Source: Neopestalotiopsis rosae (Eukaryota; Ascomycota; Sordariomycetes; Amphisphaeriales; Sporocadaceae). From it: a DNA stretch of 64,000 bases. Within the stretch, counting starts at the first letter, position 1. Every line of letters starts with the position of its first letter. The stretch is taken from contig JALGAS010000005.1 in assembly GCA_023078685.1 (NCBI GenBank), positions 3,038,001 through 3,102,000 on the forward strand. Reading direction: 5' to 3'. Under the pieces are notes generated by a model, which did not search any database, was not told the origin of the DNA, and saw only the letters and a program-made list of their open reading frames with translations. The position numbers and the translations under genes were made by a program. This document shows positions 56,862 to 64,000 of this stretch, piece after piece.

Positions 56862-57128
56862 TCAGCCCCAGCCAATTGATATGTGCCAACTGTGGTTGGC
56901 TCGAGGAATTTTTGCACTTCCGCAATGAACTCCAATTGGCGAATGATAGCAGCCTAGAACGCCGTTATTTCCGGAAATGTCCGTATTGATACTTGTCAGT
57001 CTGTGTCCTAATGTAGTATGCTGGCACCGGTGTGGTGGGCGCAGACGGTCTGCAACGTGCTCACGAGGCATTGTAATTGCTTTGCTGTGGCACCATGATA
57101 ATAAGGCTGTGAGTACAAGAAATCTCAT
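56862..57128 (-). CDS. Possible small secreted protein, 88 residues
   Basis: Starting at the ATG at 57128, the frame begins with a signal-peptide-like MRFLVLTALLSWCHSKA. It continues with a mature part of about 70 residues holding three Cys and many His. There is no intron and no family match; an upstream in-frame ATG at 57155 would hide the leader. Such frames can arise by chance, so this is only a candidate effector-type gene. Confidence 0.22.
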   Translation of the reverse strand: MRFLVLTALLSWCHSKAITMPREHVADRLRPPHRCQHTTLGHRLTSINTDISGNNGVLGCYHSPIGVHCGSAKIPRANHSWHISIGWG

Positions 57129-57415
57129 TCGCGGATTTCGAGTCCACAAATGCATGCCACTGCATGTCGGTCCATGCCTGAAAGCAATGAATATGGGTCA
57201 TCACATGGACCCATGTCAGTTCTTGGGGGCTTTGATCTTGAGTGAGAAGCCTGATCCATTTGCGTCTTGACACATTCAGGTTCAAGTGCCCAAGTATAAA
57301 GTAATTACTATTTCATGAGACCTCGACAACCTGGAAGTGGCTGTTCCTTAGGACTTTTCACTGAACTGACTTCGATTCTATTCAATCACGAATTCAGAAA
57401 GAAGTTTCCCCAACA

Positions 57416-58761
57416 ATGACAACTTCGCAGCCTTTGATAACTGCAGCTCCGACGCTTCATGATGGTGAAGGACGCAGACGTGACTCTCCTCCCAACATAT
57501 GCGGCTTTGTAGAGGATGACGGAGGTAGGTGAAGGTTCCCATGCAATCTGCCATTGTTTGTGACATTCTCGATCATACCTGCAAATACCTGCTCAATGTA
57601 TTGCTCACATCTAATGCTTTTGTACCCAGTGTCCTTCGGTTGCAATTCCCGTAACAGATGTGCTGCTCTCAGAACAGAATATGGGAGTCCTTTGTGGGCT
57701 GCGCCATGTAGCGAGCAAAAGTCTGGGACGACCTATTATCCCACAGCGTGTACAACAACTTGCACTGACACTGCATGCGTGAATGACTTCTCGCTTCGTA
57801 AATGGTACGCTCGCTCTTTTCTATTTGTTAAGTCCAACCCAAAAAAAGACGACCAGCATCCGAGAGTCTGACTCAGGCTGCCTTGATAGTACTGTAAGCC
57901 CCTTTACAACATGTGTCTTGGACACATGGCCGGCCCTCAATATCCAGTATTGGGATTGCTGGCGACGTGGTACGGAAGAATTCCTCGGCCACACGCCCAC
58001 CTACACCATGAACCTGTCCTCAGCCGACGTGACGGCCTCACCGTGGCTCATCTACGTGGCTACTGAGGTACTAGGCAGCATATCATCAGGTGTGTATCTG
58101 ATATAGAAGCGTTCAGCGAGTCCTTGCAGAGTAGCTTACTAATGAGTACATCTTCTTTCCGTTTCCAGATATCCTCACTACCGTTTCGGCTCCATTCACT
58201 GGAATCTCATTGATGGTAGCCGGATCTTCAACCTCGAAACCCACGATTTCAACCTCCAATCCAACTGCCACGACAACACCGACACCGTCGCCTTCATCCA
58301 CCTCCTTGGCCAATATTGGTGTCATTGCGGGTGGCACAATCGGAGGGGTAATTACAATTTCCATCCTGATCTACTTGTTTTGGAGGGCTCGATCAAAACG
58401 TAAGGGTCAACAAACAGTTGCATCGGGTTACAAAATGGCGCCAATGGGAAGCTCTGCAACGCTTACGAGACCGACTAGTTACGCTCCAACGACCTCTTCG
58501 AGGGCAGCCTATAGTGAGGTCGACCCGTACGAGTCTCCTGCGCATTCTTACCAAGATTCACCGTGGCAGCCTGATGCAACATTTGAAGTTCAAGAAGGTC
58601 GGAATCACATTCGGCCTTTGGAGGCTTCCTTAGAAGCATCTGACACAAGGTCCACGGATAGTGCGAGTATCATGTCGAGAAAGTTCTCTGCAGCGACGCG
58701 TAAAAATCCCATGCCAGGCTTCTACAACGTTTCTTCGCCAGTTAATGAAGAATCAAATTAG
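57416..58761 (+). CDS. Cys-rich type I membrane protein with Ser-rich cytoplasmic tail
   Basis: Exons 57416-57524, 57630-57797, 57877-58089 and 58169-58761 join in phase to give 360 residues. The ectodomain has about ten Cys (ICGFVEDD, FGCNSRNRC, ACTTTCTDTAC, GCLDS, then TTC and DCW). A Thr/Ser/Pro stalk follows, then one membrane helix (about residues 214-237, IGVIAGGTIGGVITISILIY), a basic stop-transfer RARSKRK and a Ser/Thr/Tyr-rich tail of about 120 residues. This is the layout of a common family of ascomycete surface proteins of unknown role. The model starts at LITAAP-like mature sequence with no signal peptide; TTCGCAG just inside the model could be the acceptor of an intron whose leader exon I could not find. 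Confidence 0.75.
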
Positions 58762-59734
58762 CTTATTGTACCTATAGGTCATCAGAGTCATTTAAATTTG
58801 AAGCTGTTCTCTAAGATAAGTGATGCGCAGATATATTTCTGTCAAGCATGTAATGAAAGCTAGAAAATCAGACCACATTAAATTCGATACCCAAGCGGTG
58901 ATCTGGCAGGTTTTTGATTTGACTGAGGTTATCTTTTCACATACGAAGCCAGGGGCACATCTTCTTGCAGAGATAGCAGGACGATGTGTGCACTCGATCG
59001 GGCTGGGCGTAGAAGGATAGACCAAAGCGCAGGAAGTTGGGCAGCGATCGACGTCTCGGCGTTTGAACAAATCATACATGCATGCTTGCTCAAAACCGCC
59101 CCAGTCAGGGAGTTCCTTTGGGGGGTACAGATGTTCGTGTTTGTGGTCCTACGTGAAATATTTCCATCCTTTCGCCCGACCTCGACGGTGCAATTCGCGG
59201 AGCCTCCAAAGCGCCCCTGGTCTATTCGACTTCATGGTGGTCACGTTCTACACAACCAAACGCATGTAAGATTCCAGATTTTGAGGAAGTTCGGCAACCA
59301 TGAGGCAGAACATGCAAGGCTTTTGTCAATTTGAGGCTGTGAGAAACATGTCTATAGCCTTTTTAGTCGGCACTCTGGACCCCATTTCGATATAATGCAG
59401 CTTGTGCAGCTAGTGTTACCCTACCTGATCGTCTTGGAACTGTCTGAAGACCGAAAAAAAGAAGGAGTGTGGTGTGAACGGAGTGCGACTAAATCACCAT
59501 CGAGAATATCTCGGAAGCCTGGCCCCTCTCTCAGAGTGCTTTTCCGCCTGCTACCATAGGCCCTCGGTATCCGATCAAAAGATTCAGGACACAGATAGTC
59601 AGGTTCAATCATCACTTCACCAACAGTTTCGCTATCTGACTCAAGCTTCGTTCATCACATACATATCTAAATTTCCCAATCTCTTTCAAATCAAACGTGA
59701 TCCCGTCACATCGCAAGCGATTGGTGCATCCAAG
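58762..59734. other. Intergenic, 0.97 kb
   Basis: Between two rightward genes. Overlapping frames (58792-59079 minus and 58984-59334 plus) lack features. No RNA gene or repeat recognised. Confidence 0.55.
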
Positions 59735-61869
59735 ATGTCAACAGGCCGCGAGTATGACTCCACTCAAAATCAACAACCTCCTTGGAAAGTCTTGTCACTT
59801 GGTCAGTTTCTTAAGTCCTGAGATTAGAGCAGAGAGTTCGACTGACTATTATCGGACTTAGATGGTGGAGGCGTAAGAGGGCTAGCGGAGCTTTTGATCT
59901 TGGAGAAGATATTCGAGGTCATGGCAGCGATATTGACTAAACGCGGCGAAGAACCCAAAGAAGATCTCCGACCTTGCGATTTCTTTGACCTCATTGGAGG
60001 CACATCAACCGGGGGGTACGTAACATATACTCTGTAACGTATCATGATAACTCAGACTGACTATTCAACCCGCTAGTCTCATCGCCCTCATGCTCGGTCG
60101 CCTGAGATTAAATCTACCTGTGACTATCCAGGCCTTTCAGGACATCTCCAAAGCTACTTTTCCAATCGACCGGAAAAGATGGACGCCCTTGAAGAAGTAT
60201 ACAGGTGGTATCGTTTACAACGAGGAGGCTCTTGAGACAGAGGTAAAAAGAGTCATAAAACTGCACTTCGCAAACGAAGACTTGGAATTGAAGGAGAGGT
60301 CTGAGCCAAAATGTCGTGTGTAAGTCCATGCATGTCCAGCAGATCACTTACAAACCCCCGGCTGCACGTAGAGCTTCAAATGATTGCTAAATGCCAATTA
60401 TAGGTTCGTTTGTACCACAAAAGAGCACACAGACAGGACAAAGTTACTGCGCTCGTACAACTCGATTGATGAGAGCCGATTCGGCCACTCTCCTCTCAAA
60501 ATCTGGGAAGCGGCCCGAGCCACCAGTGCTGCGCCTTTGTATTTTAAGCCTATGACTATCGAGAGCTCCGGCATATCTCAAACCTTCTACGACGGTGGCT
60601 TCCATGACAATAACCCGATAAACCAGGTGATGAACGAATGCAACCGTCTCGACCCGGGCCGCAAAATCGGGTGCGTTATCAGTCTCGGCACTGGGGTGAA
60701 GGCCAGCGAAGGGCTCAAAGGTAGCAGCCATTTGCTTACTTTAGCCATATCGTTGGCAAAGGAGGCCTCCAACTGTGACCGAACGCATCACCTATTCACT
60801 GAGACCAAAGACGGTGGGTCTCTTGCTGATGAACATAAATATTTCAGGTTCAGTGTAGGGAAGAATCTAGATCAAGTCAATCTTGATGAATGGCAAAGCT
60901 TCGGCGCCATTCACGACTACGTCGAGGAGTATGTGAGAGAGAGGGAGAATCGCACACAGATCCAGAAGTGTGCAGAGTTGTTGCTCAGCTCACGAGTGGT
61001 GGCACCCGTGCGGCCGAGTCTCAATGCTCAACGACCATTCTCAGATCAAATCACGCCAACACAGGTCACTCAAAATATGGAGAGGCTACGAAGTGATGCT
61101 CAGGCGTCATCCATCTCTTTGCCTATGACTTCAGCAATCGCTAGTTATAGCCATCCAGTTATTCCACACGAGGACGCGAGTTTGTCCGCGTCAAGGACGG
61201 CGGCACACAACCCCACGGCCTCACGGATGAGCATTCCCGCCTCATTCGACCAGCTCAGTCTCCTGACAATCGAAGGAGATACAGAAAGGCAAATCAGTAC
61301 GTGAGTCTCTATCAGCCCCACAAGATGTTGACGTTATTGACGTTCCGTTCTCCCACATCATCGTAGCCGACGAGATCAAACAAGCCGATAAGTTTATTAG
61401 ACAAGGTTCATTCGCTCAGGCGTACCCCAGATTACAGGTCGCGCTTTCTCTCCTGTCCAAATCTCCGACACCCATGCCGTTGAGTTTAAATCGTCACGTT
61501 CACCTAGGCATGGCGGAATGTCGCATCTCAGCGTCGGATGAGAAGACTCGAGAGACTGCCCTCGAGTACCTTGATTCCGCTCTTAAGCACGCGGTGAAGG
61601 CCTATGATCTCGCTGACGAGGCGTCCAAGCCCGCAGCTCAAATGTCTCTCCTTGCGATCACAATCAAGAAAACCGAGAGGGAAGCTGAGCCTAATGGACT
61701 GGGCCCAGAACAGGTAGCGAACTTGTATGGGAAAGTGGTTCAACAAATTGGAGTGCTACAGGAGCTTGAAAAGAGAAACAATGGCACAGCGCAGGGCGGA
61801 AGCTACGGGGGATTATTGGCAAGAGGAAAAGCGTGGCGAAGCAGACTTGAAGATTTAGCACCGCACTGA
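59735..61869 (+). CDS. Patatin-like phospholipase with C-terminal helical domain
   Basis: Exons 59735-59801, 59862-60015, 60077-60319, 60404-61296 and 61367-61869 join in phase to give 619 residues. The patatin domain (about 15-290) has the oxyanion loop DGGGVRG (23-29), the nucleophile Ser71 in GTSTGG and the dyad Asp218 in YDGGFHDNNP. It is therefore a Ser-Asp lipid acyl hydrolase, probably cytosolic since there is no signal peptide. A Ser/Thr-rich linker (about 330-450) leads to a helical C-terminal region (about 455-600; QADKFIRQGSFAQAYPRLQ and ETALEYLDSALKHA) that looks TPR-like. Patatin domains also serve as effector domains of fungal NLR-like proteins, but no nucleotide-binding domain is present here. 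Confidence 0.92.
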
Positions 61870-62177
61870 GTATTATTCGCTCAGTCTGGAGATCAAGATC
61901 CAGATACTTTACCTCTGATGCTCATCACTTAGGCCTAGTCGGATGAATTACTGGCTAGGGAGCGGATGAGCTAAGTCACGAGTCACTCTCTTTGCCTTCA
62001 ACGTAGAAGGTACACTACCCGTGTCAGATCTTGATAGGTTTTTGCACACGTTCCATTCCAATCTCTGCATTCAGTCCTTAACACAATCTCAATGGCTCCT
62101 GGTTTCGTCATGACTGGGATAAAGACTATAGTTCAATTGCCCTCCAAAACTTACTTAAACCCTCTGCCGTTTTATCC
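61870..62177. other. Intergenic, 0.31 kb, between converging genes
   Basis: 3' flanks of the patatin and GH3 genes. No feature seen. Confidence 0.6.
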
Positions 62178-64000
62178 TTAAATGGTCAAAGTAGACGCCA
62201 GCGGAAGCTCTCTACTACTTGAACCGACATAAACTTGATACTCTCCTTCCTGGAGCAGCCATTCCTGCTTCTCCGTATCCCACGTACTCAGGTCTCGACG
62301 GGTCAAGTCAAAAGTAATATGACCAGACTCACCGGGGCTCAGCCAGACTTTCTCAAAGCCCCGGAGCTGGCGAATAGGACCATTCGGGATACCGACATAG
62401 AGCTGCACCACCTCGGCACCCTCCACGGAGCCCGTGTTGGCCACGTCGGCCGAGACCTGGGCCACGACGTCCCAGAGGTCCTGGCGCCCGCCCTCGACAA
62501 TGGGCTGGGTCGGGTAGGCGTCTGTGTTGGCGCCCGCGGCGACGGATGCGGCGAGTCCGGAAAAGTCAAAGGTGGTGTAGCTCAGGCCGAAGCCAAACTC
62601 GTAGCGCGGTGTGATTCCTTGCTGGTCAAAGGCGCGGTAGTCAATGTAGACGCCTTCGGAAAAGTCGGACTGGGGGAAGTTGGCATAGATGCCCTCAGGC
62701 AGTGACTCGTTGCGGAGCGCGCCGTAGTCGCTCTCATTGTGCGGGACAGAGTAGGGGAGCTTGCCGGAGGGAGAGGTGTCGCCGTACAGCAGGGAGACGA
62801 GGGCGCGCCCGGCGTCTTGGCCGGGTAGATGGGCGAAGATCAGGGCTAAACGTTAATTTCTCAGTCAATCGTTACCATGGAACAAGTTGCGATCACTCAT
62901 AAACTTACCAGTCACGTTTGGGTGGTCGATGAATTGGTCCACTAGACGGACTCCGGCATTGTGGAAGACGACGATGGTGTTGCTGCATTGGTTGGCAATG
63001 CTCAGGATTAGGTTGTCTGTGAAATCGTCGTGTAGTCTGTTTGCATGAATGTTAGTACTACAGTCTCATCTGGTCTGGGGGCACAGTTCACTGACCCTGG
63101 TCTGTCGGCGCCTTCGCCAGCGTAAGCATTACCAATAACGATACAAGCATCCGAGCCTTGGTCAACCTGGGAGTTTTGGCTGTTGTACTGAAAGTCCCAC
63201 CACAAATGGGTTCCGTCGTCGTAGGCCCGCTGGCTCAGGGCCTCATACGGAGAGCTGAGATACGCCGGCATGTTACCGCCGGAGCCACCTCCGGTGAACA
63301 AGGTCCCATTGGAGGCAATCTGCGTGGTACTGGTGTCTGCTGTGGACCGCGCCTCCTCTCCATTGTTCCAGCCTGGAGTACCCCAGGCATAGCGGTCAAA
63401 GGTGCGTGCCGAGTAGCCGTACAGTGAGATCAGCTGCGGCGATTTCAAGGGGAGGGCATTATCGGTGTTCTTGACCAGAACGTGTCCCTCAATGGCGCCC
63501 TGCAACAACACGTCCTTGCTATCGGGGCTGCTGCCAATGATCCTCTGGTAGGGGGCGCTGACTTTGGATGGCATTCCGATACCCGGTGCTGGAAAATCAG
63601 TGTCTTGGCTGAATTTGTACCAAGTTGAAACAATTCTGCAACGAGTCAGCATGTTGAAGGATGGAATAGAGATCTAAGTTGGACGCTTGCTACCTTATTG
63701 CCATGTCGTCCACCCTGGACTCCGGTACAGAGCCATTGTTGACGGCCGCAATCAAATTGTTGCCCCAGAACGATGAGCCTGACGGCATAGCCATGTCAAG
63801 ACCAGCAAGTGCCGTGGCTACTCCAGAATGTTGCGCTCCCCAATCCGAAACCACGAAACCCTAAGTGAAATGTTAGCCGCTGATGAATTAACAGAGATAA
63901 GACATCTTACCTGAAAGCCCAACTCGGTCTTGAGCAGTCCATTTTGCGTGAGACTATTAGCGCAACCATAAGAGTTGTTGAGTCGGTTGTAGGAACACAT
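62178..64000 (-). CDS. GH3 beta-glucosidase, 5' end beyond the window
   Basis: Five minus-strand exons, from the right edge to 63911, then 63860-63694, 63635-63096, 63036-62909 and 62845-62178, keep phase and give about 530 residues. The right edge falls in the conserved [13 protein letters not shown] segment, so the N-terminal third of the barrel and any signal peptide are missing. The nucleophile Asp lies in [13 protein letters not shown]. The second domain ([20 protein letters not shown]) and the C-terminal fibronectin-like domain ([15 protein letters not shown] and [15 protein letters not shown]) are complete. Many N-glycosylation sites suggest secretion. It should release terminal beta-linked glucose from cello-oligosaccharides or beta-glucans; the exact preference is not readable. 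Confidence 0.95.

Larger units (their letters stand above)
54967..57415. other. Gene-poor 2.4 kb with coding-like relics
   Basis: 5' flank of the glycosyltransferase gene and upstream DNA of the Cys-rich membrane protein. It contains the broken coding-like pieces at 55981-56781 and a possible small secreted protein at 56862-57128, both listed separately. No transposon ends, tRNA or repeats were seen. Confidence 0.5.

Noticed and set aside
4023..64000. GH5, GH31, GH3 and sugar transporter as a glycan-use gene cluster
   Set aside because: They are separated by tens of kilobases of unrelated housekeeping genes.

Overview
The window is nuclear DNA from a filamentous ascomycete (Pezizomycotina). 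Most genes are interrupted by short introns (about 50 to 125 bp) with GTRNGT-type donors, CTRAC-like branch sites and YAG acceptors. The gene content fits: a Zn2Cys6 regulator, a DUF1776 protein, a cytochrome P450, fungal GH3/GH5/GH31 enzymes and tRNA genes with introns. A Sordariomycete is my guess, not something the sequence proves. I rebuilt 25 protein genes by joining exons whose splice phases agree, and found two intron-bearing tRNA genes. All exon joins are read by eye and have no transcript support.

Layout. 0.8-5.7 kb: a Zn2Cys6 transcription factor followed by a membrane-anchored GH5 hydrolase. 5.8-11.3 kb: a probable cell-surface protein, a small zinc-ribbon protein and a Ser/Thr/Ala-rich secreted protein. 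11.3-14.9 kb: gene-poor, AT-richer DNA with tRNA-Asp(GTC) and tRNA-Ile(AAT). 14.9-27.3 kb: a nine-exon sugar transporter, a small conserved protein, a four-helix membrane protein, a type I membrane protein, a DUF1776 protein and the polyadenylation factor YTH1/CPSF30. 29.2-35.1 kb: a secreted GH31 alpha-glucosidase converging on a Thr-rich secreted protein built from tandemly duplicated 45-bp exons. 35.1-39.1 kb: about 4 kb without an intact gene, ending in decayed coding sequence. 39.1-50.4 kb: a methyltransferase, an amidase, a metallo-beta-lactamase-fold protein, the ubiquitin shuttle DSK2, a quinone oxidoreductase and a small membrane protein. 51.3-55 kb: a P450 converging on a family 2 glycosyltransferase. 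55-57.4 kb: coding-like relics. 57.4-64 kb: a Cys-rich type I membrane protein, a patatin phospholipase with a helical tail, and a GH3 beta-glucosidase cut by the right edge.

How the genes fit together. Housekeeping genes (YTH1, DSK2, DUF1776, tRNAs) are mixed with genes facing the environment: polysaccharide hydrolases, a sugar transporter, surface proteins, an amidase and a P450. GH5, GH31, GH3 and the sugar transporter could all serve extracellular glycan use, but they lie far apart and do not form a cluster. There is no PKS, NRPS or terpene synthase, so the P450 is not part of a recognisable metabolite cluster. The most distinctive element is the Thr-rich gene at 33.5-35.1 kb, where whole exon-plus-intron units have been duplicated in tandem. 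Several decayed coding stretches (19.0, 23.3, 38.5-39.1 and 56 kb) suggest recent gene loss between the intact genes.
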